The notes: generated by a model from the letters alone, not told the origin. A stretch of DNA of 64,000 nt from Spirodela intermedia (GCA_902729315.2 LR746279.1:2818501-2882500); one strand, 5' to 3'; counted from the stretch's first letter, positions 47,601 through 59,703 are shown. Translations and numbers: made by a program.

Positions 47601-50600
47601 TTGGTTATCGTCTTTTATTCATGCATTGTTTTGAGGAGTGGATTATAAAACATGTTAGTGAGCCTGATCACTCATTCATATCACATGAAAAGTGGAAAGC
47701 TGTCATGAACTCCTGGCCTAGTTAATTGTTTTGGGACACGAACACAAAGATCGATGTTGCTATTATCAGAATTACCCAAAATAAATGTATAGATGATCCA
47801 AATATGGATATTTCATTTTAGGTCATCTTTCAACTTTTATTGTGAAAATCCTTTATATTTTCATCTTTCTATGAAAATCCTTTCTTCCAACTTTTATTGT
47901 AGGTAGACATTGGTGACTATATTAAGGCAACACTAAAGAACCAAAAGGGTGGATGAATTTATCCTTTCTCAATTGTTAGATCTACTGAACCTACTCCACT
48001 CTATAAATATCATGTTCTTAAGTTTTGATGAAGAAGTATTTATATATTTGCATCACAATGAAGATGCTAAGTATTTCTAAGAGAGGTTATGAGGATGATG
48101 AACTTTGTGTATGACTTTAAGGCACATTGGATATGCTTATTGGGCTTCAATTAAATGAGAAATAGATGCACTTGTTTTAGGCCCGGATCAAATGCATATT
48201 GGATCCAATCGATGGGCTTGCATAAAATGTAAAATGGATCATGTTAGTGAGCCTTCACTTTATGGCATATTTGATCTGATTGTGCTGCCAAGGATCCAAA
48301 ACATAAATGAAATCGGCCGGTCCATTCATTTCAAATACAACCTATTTCCTCGCCCAATAAGACGTGAATTTATATACTTGCAATTATGGTGGAAACCCTA
48401 GAATCATAAAGATGAAGAAGGCAAGCCACAAGGACTTATTTTTTGTTATCCCTCAATGTTAAACTTTTTAAATTAGTTAGAAATTCAAAAGGTTGAAAAC
48501 TAATATGATAGGATGCTTAAGGATTTAAATATTTCCTAAGAGTAACTAATATGTGTATCGTTAATAATAACACATATATCTAAATCTTATTGATTAGATT
48601 AAGTTTGGTAAAATCTATTGTGTTGAAGCAAAGCTAATGATGCATCTCAAAATAATTTATCAATCGAAACTTATCCAAATCATTTGAAACAGATTAGGGT
48701 GATCAATTAAAAACATTGAATTACAATCTCAATATATAAAATCATAAAATTGTTGAAAAAAAATATTTAAAATAAATTTTCAAATGATCTTCATTGATAT
48801 TTTGAAAATCCTAAAAAAAATTACTTTGAAGTCAATCAATTAATTTAATACTATAATTTAACAAAAATTAAGTTAGAATATAAGAATTAGAAAAATAATG
48901 AGTCAACATCATGTGTGTCTAAAATACAAAGTTAGAATAATTTTGAAGTGGTAATGATTTTTACATCATGAATGATTATTTATTCTAAACTTTCTCTCTA
49001 TTTTCTTAAATTTTGAAAATTTTGAAGTGGTAATGAGTTTTACATCACGTACCAATTAGATCAATATATATAGCTTTACATTCCTGATACAAATATATTC
49101 TAATGGCATTCTGATTGCATTTGATCTATACACAAGAAGATATGTTTCATCATAAGTTTTTCTTTTATGTGTTCCCTCAAGCTATTTGTCTAGATTATAT
49201 TCAATGGTCTTCTTTATCACCCAACTTAGTTTTCAACATCCAACATCCAATTCATTCAAATTAGGCACTAATTTGAGGTTCTAGACACAACGGTCAATAC
49301 TTCGTTCTTGTAAAACTGATCTAGCTCTTCAAGTGTGGATCATAAACAATTTTCTTTCCATAATGCATCCAATATAAATAATATTTTAGCACATTCAACA
49401 TAATGAAACAAAAAAATAGCAATGTTAACTCATCAAACAATATTTTAAAATTTTATATTTTTAACTCTGTTTTAATCTTCTAGTTGTGTTAGTTTTGTCA
49501 CAATTAGAAAGGAACATATTCTTGTTTAGTGTAGCCTTTATAGTTTTAGTTATGAAAAAAGGTATGGAAAGGAAAAAGATATTAATTTATAAAACCCAAT
49601 ATTTCATGAGAATTGAAAAAATATTAGCATAGTATGTTTGTAATTTTTATTAAAAGTTCCATATAAATTTGAAATGGAATTCTTTTTTTGATGGAAAGTA
49701 GATTCATCTAGTTTGTGTTTTCAAGAAAAGAGCTAATTATTGAGTAAAGTCATCTAGGCACATGAGTCTTACAATCATAGTAAGAAATACCAAATTTAGT
49801 TGTAAAATGGTAATTTTTACTGAAAAAATCTCTTATCTTAGGGCTTGAAAAAAAAATTGTCCACTTCTTCTATTGTCATTAAACCAACCCAATTCGTGTG
49901 ACAAATAATAAGCACATAGAGAAATGAGTATATTCATTAGAAAGTCTTATGTCATTCAATGAGCTAAAAAGTGAGTCAACTCACCTAATATGAAAAGGAT
50001 TAATAAAAATAGTTGTATGTTAATATGAATATAATTGACCTTAAGCCTCAAAGGGCTTTAATGGGAAATACTTAAGTTGGATAAAGTGTTTGCCTCTTAA
50101 TAGCAACACATTAATTGGGGTGTCCAATTGATCATAATTTTTTTTCTTAAACATTGAAACTCTAGGCAATTATATTACAAGTCACAATCATCACTTAGAT
50201 AGCAGCAAAAAAATATAACCATTTGATCATACTGACCTACATTCTATCTAAGGGTTCCATCCTTAGGTTCCACTATTTCCATAGTGTTTTACAACCTAAA
50301 TTCTTGGCTCAGTAACCTACTAAATTAACAGCTCTAGTTGATTAGAGAAAACTTTAAAATTCTCTTCTTGTTTCATGGATCTACAAGAGAATCTTCCCTA
50401 TTTTAATATTCTTAGATTCCAAGATAGAAGAAATTTTATTTCTCAAATTAATTGTAAACAGAATGGAGAACTTAGTCATTATGATCAACTAAATGGCACA
50501 TCATCAACTTGTGTAGACTCTATAAAAATGACTTGTTATCAATTTGATAGTCTTTATCTATTGAAAACTATTGTTAGAAGGATGATGAAGTGATGGGCAT

Positions 50601-53600
50601 AGAGAGATTTCAATTTGATGAGATATATAGAGGATGATGTTGTGAAATTTCTCTCACTAAGACAATCTAGAGCATATTTAAAGATCATTTTTTTTATTTG
50701 CAATTCTTCTCATTTCCCCTCATACATGCAGTCAGCCACTTGGACAAATTTCAGCTGTTGAAGATATAAGCTTGATATAAAGAAAGTATGGCATGTGGAT
50801 GAGTACTTAGGTTTGCCTCATTTGCAGGCTCGATCAACCGACACAACATGTGAATCAATGCATGATCTCTAGTGAAGGATAGGACATGGTAATCTTTGAT
50901 GTCATGTGTTCTTTAGTGAGATTTTTCTGTAAATTTTACCTTATCAATAGCTCATTAGGATAGAAAGATCACCTTTGACCTCTTTAACATCTCAATGTTT
51001 TTTTTTTGACAATTTCTATAGCAAATTACATGCGAATATGAGTGATCTTCTAAGTTGGTCAAATTACACAAAGACATTCACTTGATGAAAAAAATCAAGT
51101 TTATGTGATGCTCTTCAACTTAATAAAATTGATAATGTCTTCAACAATCATTGAGCTTTCCTATGATAAAATGACATAAAAAATCAAATATTTATCATGA
51201 TTCTCTTCATTAACTTTTCAGATGTATTGTAAGTCAACACCTCCATATAGGAACATTTCATAATGAAGTTCTCCATATTCTCTATGAATTTTTTTTGTGA
51301 TTGAATCTAAATTTAATCACTCAAAGGAGCTATCCCTATAATTGATTGTTTACCTTGTAGTATTTTGAATTTAAAATAGAATGTTAAGATGAAATTTTGG
51401 TTGTAGTATTGAATGTGTAATATTTTGATCATAATAAATAATTATAAGATCAATTAGAGAATCGAATTATATTTAGCTATGAATATAAATGATGTGGCAT
51501 TAAATGTGAAAGGGTTTATACATAATTTTAAATAATATTATTAAATTTTCATACGATAATTCATTAAATATGTATATGACCATTGATGTTGAAACTATAT
51601 ATTCGATCGATTTCATGGTATAAACTTACCATGTTATATATTTTTGTGGTAAGTGTCAATATTTATAGAATATGTCACTATGAGAAAGGAATATTTAATA
51701 TATTTGAATTAGTAAGATTATGTGAAGTAAAAAATGAGCATTAAAATTTACTCAGTCTATTATTGCTCATAATATCATATCATTTAATTTATAATGATTT
51801 TGATATAGCTCTAATTGATTGAACTCATATTGCTTATTTAGTAGAACATAAATTTCTAAATATTAATAAATATACTTCATAAAATGCTCTTAAACACTTT
51901 AAATCTCCAAAACTATGATATAAATATGGATATCAGATTTTAATATGTTTACATAATAATAAAATTTCATTTGAGTTAATTTAGATTAGTTTTGATTGAT
52001 AAATCATTGTTTCTATGTGACATCATTTTTTTAAAACCATCTTTAAAGGGGCCTTCACTTGGGGTTAGTGTATATGGCCCATTAGCAAACTTCATTGCAT
52101 CTTCTCCATCAAGTTCAACAATTAGTTGATTGTGGAGAAGGGCATAAAGGAAGAAAAAAAAGGTTTCTTGAGGTTGTGCCTTAGAAATCATGTTAAATTA
52201 TAGGTCAAATGATTAGATATAGATTGTTTTCAAGAGTAATATGTTAATACATGCCAAAATTCATAACATTCATTCTGAAAAGTCTGTTTTCATTTTTTTT
52301 TCTTCTATTTCATAAAAATTGACTTTAGTTAATGTAATCATTCTTATCATTTAACTCCAATTAGCATATGAGAATGACACATTAATAACATTCAAGTGTG
52401 ATTTACCCATAAATGATAAGATTTACCAATTGCTAATAAATAGTTAATTAATATTCTCATCTCTCTTAGAACATCTAACTTTGAATATAATCTTTCACAT
52501 AGAAATCAAGTGAGAATGAGAGAGGTTATTAATAGATGCTCAAATACAAAAAGGCTCTAAGTCAAGGATCAAGCATTTAGGATTCACCAATCAATGTTAT
52601 AAGGTAAAATACTTTCTATCCTCATTCAACATTTTTACAAGAAGAGAACAATTACTTTCAAGGCGTGATTATCATTAAATCAAGTATGAGATTAAACCTT
52701 CATTTAATCACTTATGAGAGTTATTTTAGTGAATAGTTATTACATTTTAAAGTTGTGAATATAAAAATAAATTTATGCAAAATTTTAAAGGAGTTGAACC
52801 TAGTAATAAGTAATTTGTGATTAGACAATCATAGCAAGTGGAACTCTAGAATAAGACTTATTCTTGAAAAGGTGGACATAAGTCTGTGCTGAATTAATAC
52901 AAAAAAAATTGGGCCTAAAGAAGACTATAAATATTTGGATATTAAGGAGAAAATGGGCTCATAAGAAATAGATATCACTCTAAAAGGATTAGGAACATAT
53001 TAAATCGACACTCCCTTCTTGATCTTAGTGCAACCTAAAACTCAACAATGTTGTAAGAGTTGAACCTCACAATCAACAATTCTAATTGATGAACAACTGA
53101 TCTAGTAGAGTCCAAGAATGAAAGTGTTCCTAGAGAGAGGACATGGGTAAAGGGTCAAATTACTTCAAAAAAAATTAAGTATTTTAAACTTATAACAAAG
53201 AAACAAATAATATTAAGGACGAAGAAATGAGATCAAAGGTCTTAAAAATAGTTTACCCAATCAAGTACTTATAATGCTATTAGGTCAACCTTCCTTCCCC
53301 TTCTTGATCTAAGTGTGTCCCAAAATTGAATAAGTGGCTAGCACCTCAAAGAATAATGAAGGAGGGAGCTTAGTGAACACCATTCTTAATAGATCAATTC
53401 TATTTTTGAAAACTAAGATGGAGATTTATTTTTGGTCTTATCTTATAAATTATGAGATATTATCATGGATGGACCTTGGAAAATTAAGAACTAGAAAATA
53501 TAATGAGATATAATTGAGATATATCATGAGATATATCCTCAAATGTTAGAACTAGAAAAGTATTGATTAGTGGATTAGATCTCGAAGGGTTTAATTGATT

Positions 53601-54449
53601 ATTGACCTTTGAATCAAGAAAATATAATTGAGATAGATTGCATGTGCTTTATGAAGAGAACCACTCAAGTCAAGGAGTTTATGATATACTATTTCGTTCA
53701 CAATTATGAATTATTTACCATGATTAATAATGAAATATTTATGAACTATTCTGTATATTTACTAATACTATAAAGTTTATAAAAAATCTAAGAAGTTATA
53801 ACATAGAAGAAGCTAAGTATCTCACCAAATTATTTCTAGAAAACATTTTAGGATCCCTATTAACATATGGGAAAAGGAACGGATGAAGTAAAACATAGAA
53901 AACCCTAGTAGGAAAATTGTCAAACTGAAGTTTGCAAAAATCACAAATGAAAGTGATTCCCGCAAGCTCAAAAATAGTATGCTGGTGATTTTCAAGGTCA
54001 AAGATCATGGGAAGAAAGACCTAAGCTTGGGTTGAATTTTAAAAAAACAAAATTCTGAATAGAGCATATTTGTCCATGTGAATTTATTTGTCATAACGTC
54101 ATGTTTTCTGGAATCAAAGGCTTGATATTCAAAATACAGTCATTCATTCAGTTAGTAGCTAACTGAGCAAATTTATATTGGAGTGTTACATACATAATAT
54201 TTTGATGATGATACACACATATAAGATCAAGTAAATGATCAAAATTATGTTTATAGTCCATAAACTTGATTTATGAATTAATATTATTCTATACATGGGT
54301 TTGAATGAAATTGAGCATAGCAAAGGTGTTTGGATTAAATGAAACAAGAAAGGTGTTCCTCTTATGTGGCAAGAAAAATCCAGTATCATTAGTTCATCAA
54401 ATAGGCAGAAAAAATTCTAGAAATTCAATCAAAAACATCATCATCGTTT
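47601..54449. other. AT-rich gene desert
   Basis: No host gene recognised in nearly 7 kb. It holds one recognisable copia RT fragment (49.06-49.39 kb) and a short local duplication (AATTTTGAAGTGGTAATG at about 48942 and 49020). Frames are all under 75 codons and featureless. GA/CT microsatellites are absent. Confidence 0.6.
49060..49390 (-). mobile_element. Decayed Ty1/copia RT fragment, minus strand
   Basis: In changing frames, the minus strand reads EELDQFYKNEVLTVVSRTSN, then THKRKTYDETYLLVYRSNAI, and AIYID. These match the N-terminal part of copia RT (EELDQFERNEVWTLVPRP … YDETFAPVARLEAIR … QMDV) with stops and frame slips. It is an isolated fragment; no LTR was seen. Confidence 0.65.
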
Positions 54450-54790
54450 ACTTTCTACTTATACTTTATACACACTCATATCATGTCAATGGGTACTCAT
54501 GTCGATTCACCCATTAGCAATTCTTGTTTTTCTGGCATCACAAGTCGTTTGGCTTCTGTATTACTTCCTACGAATCTGACTACATTCTCACACAAAACAT
54601 CAGTCGCTGCTTAATTTCTACCTACGCTTCATATGTACTATCATATCATGTCAGTGGGTATTCGTGGATTCACCCAATAACTATTCTTGGTTTTTGTGGG
54701 ATACGAGTTGCAAAAAACCATTACTTGCTTCTTACAAATCGGACTATAATCTCACAGCAGGAAGCCTCCATTCTTTCCGGTTCATTGCAG
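54450..54790. repeat. Two-copy ~165-bp tandem duplication
   Basis: Blocks beginning ATATCATGTCArTGGGTA at 54478 and 54643 share further matches: GATTCACCCA, TTCTTGkTTTT, TACTTsCT and CTCACA. Divergence is high. It sits where the AT-rich desert meets the PP2C gene's 3' side. Confidence 0.6.
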
Positions 54791-54977
54791 CTCCTCCGCC
54801 CACCGACGTCCGCTCCATGCATCTCTCATCCACCGCATTATACCGGACAAGGATGATGACACAAAGCCCAAGACGCCCAGAGACTCGTCTCGATCGACCG
54901 TCGCGCCACCATCGTCCTCCGTCTCCGCTTCTCTTGAATTGCCATCGCATTGGACCTGATTGTGGCGAGGCTACTTG

Positions 54978-56153
54978 TCAGTGACGGTGACCTCCCTTGG
55001 AGAAGAGAAGAAGGCTAGATTGAAGCCTCGACGTGCATACCTTAGCAACGACGACCGTGACGTCGTCGGGCTTGCTGCCGCTCCAAGAAATCCTCGCCGC
55101 GCGGCTGGCTTCCCCGAAGGGGCTTTCTTGCCCCGTCATGTAGGCGTCTTCCGCGGCCGCCGCCAGGGCACGCGCCATCTCCTCCGCCGTCCCGCCGAGC
55201 CCCTCTGCCCGCTTTCTCGCTACAATCTCCACGATATCCTGCTCAAACAGGTTGTCTAACAGCCCGTCGCTCCCCGCCACGACGACGTCGCCGGGGGCGA
55301 GCTCCGTCGCGAGCTCCACGGCCCTCTCGATCGGAGTGGCCTTGTCCACCCCGCCGATCTGGTAGGGGATGTTGAAGCTGTGCTGATGCAAGGGGGAGCG
55401 GTAGGCGACTGTGTCCCCTCGCAGCACAATGAATCCGCTGTCGCCGACGTTGATGGCACGCAGGAGCCGCCCATCCACCGCTGCCACGCACGCTGTGGAC
55501 GTCCCCCTGGCGGTCGTCTTCGCCAAGGCTTTCTTGAGGACGGCCCGCAGCACGGGGCCGGTGGCTCTGCCGCCGCCGGTGCGCTCCAGCTCCACCTTGC
55601 AGGAGGACATCAACTGCCGGGCGAACTCGCCGGCGTCCACGCCGTTCCTGGACCAGCCGCCGACGCCGTCGGCGATGCCGAACGCGTTCCTCTCTTCGCT
55701 GACGAAGTGGGCGTCCTCGCCGAGCGGGTGCTCTCCTTTCTTGGGCCGGCAGGAGCTGCCCATGTCCAGCTTCAACCTCCGACGGGAAGCTGCTTCGGTG
55801 GAGCCGAACCACTGAGTGTCCCAGGAGTCGACGAGATCTTCTGCATCGTCTGCGGTCTCTCCAGCGCGCATCTTCTTGGCTGGAGGTCCGGAAGAAACGC
55901 TAGCGGTTTCTCCGGTAGTGTTTCTTTTTGGTCCTCCCACCAAGAACCAAGAACCAAAAACCCTCGTCCGTCGAGAGCTGAGGGAGTAGTTTACTTGTGA
56001 GAGCTCACCGGGGGAGAAGACGAGTTGCTTCACTGCAAAAGTCGCCGCATGGGAGGTCGACGTGGTAGTTGACCCAAGAAATCTGGAGATCATGACTCCT
56101 AACCGGTCAAAGCCAAGATAGTGCTCAGATGTTTCTCCTCCCCATCGGTTCAT
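54978..56153 (-). CDS. PP2C-type protein phosphatase, PP2C 55/80-like
   Basis: One open frame of 391 residues. PP2C metal-binding motifs appear in order: GEDAHF (145-150), ADGVGGW (161-167), GDSGF (237-241), GSDGLLDN (294-301) and DDVTVVVA (363-370). TSTACVAAV and the short GEDAHFVSEE start of the domain point to the small plant group near Arabidopsis PP2C 55 and 80, a SpoIIE-like branch of Mg/Mn-dependent Ser/Thr phosphatases, not to the ABI1/HAB1 ABA co-receptors. Residues 21-66 (MISRFLGSTTTSTSH…SSRRTRVF) are rich in Ser, Thr and Arg with few acids, like an organelle targeting peptide, so translation may start at the second Met (56093). No intron was needed. The C-terminal SSLLLFSKGGHRH is unusual and could reflect a missed 3' splice. 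An acidic DDAEDLVDSWDTQW segment precedes the domain. Confidence 0.87.
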   Translation of the reverse strand: MNRWGGETSEHYLGFDRLGVMISRFLGSTTTSTSHAATFAVKQLVFSPGELSQVNYSLSSRRTRVFGSWFLVGGPKRNTTGETASVSSGPPAKKMRAGETADDAEDLVDSWDTQWFGSTEAASRRRLKLDMGSSCRPKKGEHPLGEDAHFVSEERNAFGIADGVGGWSRNGVDAGEFARQLMSSCKVELERTGGGRATGPVLRAVLKKALAKTTARGTSTACVAAVDGRLLRAINVGDSGFIVLRGDTVAYRSPLHQHSFNIPYQIGGVDKATPIERAVELATELAPGDVVVAGSDGLLDNLFEQDIVEIVARKRAEGLGGTAEEMARALAAAAEDAYMTGQESPFGEASRAARISWSGSKPDDVTVVVAKVCTSRLQSSLLLFSKGGHRH

Positions 56154-56220
56154 TAAAAGGTGTCACTGGGTTGACCCCTAAAATGGACTTTAAGCTAGAT
56201 AGATACATATATTCGTACCT

Positions 56221-56221
<1 letters not shown>

Positions 56222-56265
<44 letters not shown>

Positions 56266-56414
56266 GTGTGTGTGCCTGTGAGAGAGAGAGAGAGAGAAAG
56301 AGAGAGAGATTTCAGTCTGTGTGTTTTGACCCACCTAGCAATCCCGACCCCTGACGGGCTGTTCTCCAAATTGACAGCTGGCATTGGAAGTTACAGAGCA
56401 CCCAAAGACGGAAG

Positions 56415-56449
<35 letters not shown>
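56222..56449. repeat. Clustered (GA)n tracts between PP2C and ARM genes
   Basis: Three GA tracts (about 56228-56262, 56278-56309 and 56420-56449) fill the short interval upstream of PP2C and downstream of the ARM gene. They are likely to lie in the PP2C promoter or 5' leader. Confidence 0.9.
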
Positions 56450-56451
<2 letters not shown>

Positions 56452-56504
56452 AACATGCAGAGAAGGGGCTAAAATCACCAAGGAGTCCCCATCAAAGGCA
56501 ATAA

Positions 56505-57629
56505 TTATAACAACCCCCTGAAATCTTGTTGATCGGCCCTCCACCGGCGCCGCCCTCGTAGCGCCGGCTCCGGCAAGCTCCCGCACAAACGCTCGCCGGC
56601 GTCTTCTTCCTCCCTCTTAGTGGCGGCGGCGGCGCTGAACGCCTTCTTCGCCATCTCTATTATCCGCCGACTCCTCCCCTTCGCCCCCTCCGCCACTGCC
56701 AGGAGGACCTCCTCCGCGGCCGCGTCCCTCGCCAGAGCCCGGAACCTCATGTTCCCCCTGCTCATCAAGTACAACGCCGCCACGCACAGCTCCCTCTTCA
56801 CCTCCGGCAACTCCGCCACCCTCAGCATCCCCACCAGCGCCGCCACCGCCCCCGCATCCATCATCGCCGCCCGCCCCTCGCCCCGCGCCCCCAGGTTGCA
56901 GAGCGTCATGAGCGCCGCCGCCGACAAGGTGGGCTCCTCTGCGACCACCAGCCCCAGCAGAGTCTTCACGGCCCCGAGCTTAACCAACTTCGACTGGTTG
57001 GTGCCCACCATGGAGAGGTGGTAGACAGCCATGGCGGCGTCCCTGCGGAGCCGCTCCGCCGCCGGTGAGGTCTGTGCCAGGAGGCGGAGCAGCGGCGGGA
57101 GCGCCCCCAACGCGCCGATGGCGGCGCTGTTGCCGTCCTCCACGGCGAGGCTGAAGAGGGCGGCGGCGGCGTGGCCCTGGGTCTCCCCTCGGCCGACCCT
57201 GAGGAGCTCCACGAGGGCGGGGACGGCGCCGGCCCGGACAATGTGTGCCCTGTTGGGTGGGTGGAGGGAGAGGTTGACGAGGGAGGCGCCGGCGCTGGAC
57301 TGGAGAGAGGGGCGGCGAGAGAGGAGGAAGGGGAGGATGGCGGCGAGGAGATTGTGGGAGCAGAGAGACGCCCGCACGGCGGCGCCGCCGTCCCTGGTGG
57401 AAGTGCGGAGGAGCATGAGTGCCGCCTCTTGGCTGGCGAGCAGGGGCTGCTTGAGGCCAGCGAGGATCTCCTCCTCGAGCGGCGATGGGGAGGTGGAGGA
57501 GCAGGACTTGGCCGGAGAGGAGATCTCCGAGGAGGAGGAGGAGGAGGAGGGAGAGGAGGTGGCGGTGGTGGTGACTGCCGGAGAAGCAGCGGAGGGGGTT
57601 TTCCAGAGGGAAATCTCGCCGGCGCCCAT
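56505..57629 (-). CDS. ARM-repeat protein related to PUB38-41 but lacking the U-box
   Basis: A single frame of 374 residues. A Ser/Thr-rich N-terminus (about 12-50) leads into armadillo repeats from about residue 52 to 330: LVNLSLHPPNRAHIVRAGAVPALVELLRVG, then ALFSLAVEDGNSAAIGALGALPPLLRLL, AVYHLSMVGTNQSKLVKLGA and ALMTLCNLGARGEGRAAMMDAGAV. These closely follow the ARM half of plant U-box E3 ligases PUB38-41. The U-box (CPISGxLMxDPV type) expected N-terminal to them is absent, and the protein is roughly 130 or more residues shorter than a PUB40. Without a U-box it should not itself recruit an E2; a scaffold or competitor role is inference. The start MGAGEISLWKT is the first ATG; I saw no U-box coding exon in the 1.5 kb upstream. 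The C-terminus is basic (RGRRRWR). It lies 351 bases upstream of PP2C on the same strand. Confidence 0.85.
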   Translation of the reverse strand: MGAGEISLWKTPSAASPAVTTTATSSPSSSSSSSEISSPAKSCSSTSPSPLEEEILAGLKQPLLASQEAALMLLRTSTRDGGAAVRASLCSHNLLAAILPFLLSRRPSLQSSAGASLVNLSLHPPNRAHIVRAGAVPALVELLRVGRGETQGHAAAALFSLAVEDGNSAAIGALGALPPLLRLLAQTSPAAERLRRDAAMAVYHLSMVGTNQSKLVKLGAVKTLLGLVVAEEPTLSAAALMTLCNLGARGEGRAAMMDAGAVAALVGMLRVAELPEVKRELCVAALYLMSRGNMRFRALARDAAAEEVLLAVAEGAKGRSRRIIEMAKKAFSAAAATKREEEDAGERLCGSLPEPALRGRRRWRADQQDFRGLL

Positions 57630-58024
57630 CTCCTCGGTGGCTACTCCCCCTCGGAAGGCGTGGAGTGGGAAGGCGAAGGAAGAAGTCCTCTAGAGAGCGA
57701 CTGATAGAGAGAGAGAGCTGTTAATTGTGAAAAACCCCTCAAGATTTCTATTTTTTACTTCTTGTACCTTTTGAAAAAGGTGAAAGTGCAAAGAACATTC
57801 TATGCTGTTTATTAAAATCAGGGAAGAATTTTTTGAATTATTTATTAAAATGGAGCCTCGTACATCAATCGATAAATACATATATATCATATTTTCCAAA
57901 AATAGCCTCTGAATATATATTATATAAATGGATATATTAAAATTATAAATCCACCCCTTACTTTCAAAAACTTTCTTCTTCTACCCCTGCAGAGAAATTT
58001 TTCCAAAAATCATGTGCACCTTCC
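57630..58024. other. Upstream flank of the ARM gene
   Basis: Promoter side of the ARM gene, turning AT-rich from 57.72 kb. A short GA run lies at 57704-57717. No other feature seen. Confidence 0.5.
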
Positions 58025-58175
58025 TCTGCTCCTCTACGGTTTCCATTCTGTCCATATTGGCCAACCTCACCATCTCTCTCTCTCTCTCTGGCTAATCCTT
58101 CTCTCTCTATCTCTCTGAAGTACAGCTGCCCTTCTCATACGTTTTTCCATTCTCTCCATATTTCTCAACCTCACC

Positions 58176-58216
<41 letters not shown>

Positions 58217-58399
58217 CAATCCTTCTCTCTCTATCTCTCTGAAGTATAGCTATCATTCTCTTACTTTTTTCCATTCTCTCCATATTTCTCACCCTCACCA
58301 TTTCTCTCTCTCTGGTCAATCCTTCTCTGCCTATCTCTCTGAAGTACAGCTGCCCTTCTCTTACGTTTTTCCATTCTCTCCATATTTCTCAACCTCACC

Positions 58400-58434
<35 letters not shown>

Positions 58435-58690
58435 CAATCCTCTCTCTATCTCTCTGAACTATAGCTACCCTACTCTTACGTTTTTCCATTCTCTCCATAA
58501 TTCTCAACCTCACCATCTATCTCTCTCTCTCTCTGGCCAATCCTTCTCTCTCTATATCTCTGAAGTACAGCTGCCCTTCTCTTACGTTTTTCCATTCTCT
58601 CCATATTTCTCAATCTCACTATCTCTCTCTCTCTCTCTCTCTATCCAATCCTTCTCTCTCTATCTCTCTGAAGTACAGCTGCCTTCCCAC
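58025..58690. repeat. ~100-124-bp CT-rich minisatellite, about six copies
   Basis: GAAsTAyAGCTr marks each unit at 58117, 58241, 58341, 58456, 58562 and 58670, with a partial unit before. Every unit then has CTTACGTTTTTCCATTCTCT, CCATAtTTCTCAaCCTCAC, a (CT)n tract of variable length, a CCAATCCTTCTCTCTCTATC block and the next GAAGTA. Unit length differs mainly through the inner (CT)n. Confidence 0.88.
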
Positions 58691-59379
58691 CTGAAGTGGG
58701 CCCCAAGTCACGCACATGTGCCCATGAAGGATGTAGTTCTGGGTGAGAAAATATAAACCTTTTACTTCGTTTCAAATATAATTGTAAAAGTACCTACTTT
58801 ACTCTCCAGCCTACTCATCTCTCCAATGGAAAAAAGTACAGGCATGGGCCCAACCGAGGAAGGGTATCTCTACAATTGTCGACGACAAATCAGGGCTGCA
58901 ATTGCTCCTCAGGGGAACTGTGAATTAAAGTATAGCTACAATTTTATTTTATGAAGGTTATTTCATGAAATAAAAAATTTAATGAGCCAGAAACTAAGGG
59001 AAGATAGTTTTTAATTACGAACATATTAAATGAAAATAATCAGTTATTAGATTTTTGGCGACGAATTTGAGGTTATTATTCTGAGAATTCCGAAGTCAAC
59101 GTGGCAATTGAGTATTTAGAAAAGATTAATTTGGATTAAATCAAAGAGTATAAAAAGGATCGATGGGAGGGGTCCCCCCTTCCCCTCCCCCATGTTTACG
59201 GTTTCCCATGTCGCCGACCAAATATTATATTTTTTCTGACAGGATCTCCACTCCCCTCAACGTTGTCCACTTCCGAAGACACCTCTCTCTATTTTCCTCT
59301 CTATCTCTCTTCCTGAGACTCTGCTCTCTAAGCTTCAACTTCCTGAACACTCCCTCTCTTTCTTTTTCTCTCTCTCCCT
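58691..59379. other. Intergenic, nothing recognised
   Basis: Mixed-composition sequence between two repeat blocks. A CT-rich stretch starts at about 59.28 kb. No coding frame is convincing. Confidence 0.5.
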
Positions 59380-59389
59380 CTCCTTATAT

Positions 59390-59421
59390 ATAGCCATAGA
59401 TACACTCCCAAAGCCCTCTTC

Positions 59422-59483
<62 letters not shown>

Positions 59484-59646
59484 AAAGATACACTCCCTAA
59501 GCCCTCTTCAATTCCATCTCTATCTTTATCTCTATCTCTCTCCCATCTCCCTCTATATAGCTAAAGATACGCTCCCTAAGCCCTCTTCAATTCTGTCTAT
59601 ACCTCTCTCTATATAACACAATAGATACAATCCCTAAGCCCTCTTC

Positions 59647-59702
<56 letters not shown>
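59390..59702. repeat. Spaced repeat motif with CT/TA microsatellites, four copies
   Basis: A ~30-base motif, AGATACACTCCCTAAGCCC followed by TCTTCAATTC, occurs from about 59395, 59484, 59563 and 59621. Spacers shrink (89, 79, 58) and consist of CT and TATA microsatellites, including (CT)15(TA)15 at 59423-59481. A pure (CT)n tract at 59650-59702 ends the block. Confidence 0.85.

Positions 59703-59703
<1 letters not shown>

Noticed and set aside
55380-56000. 206-codon plus-strand frame opposite the PP2C gene
   Set aside because: Mirror of the PP2C frame; the minus strand carries all PP2C motifs in order.
56620-57704. Long plus-strand frames (up to 220 codons) opposite the ARM gene
   Set aside because: They are shadows of the GC-rich minus-strand ARM frame, with Ala/Arg/Ser-rich composition and no recognisable domain.
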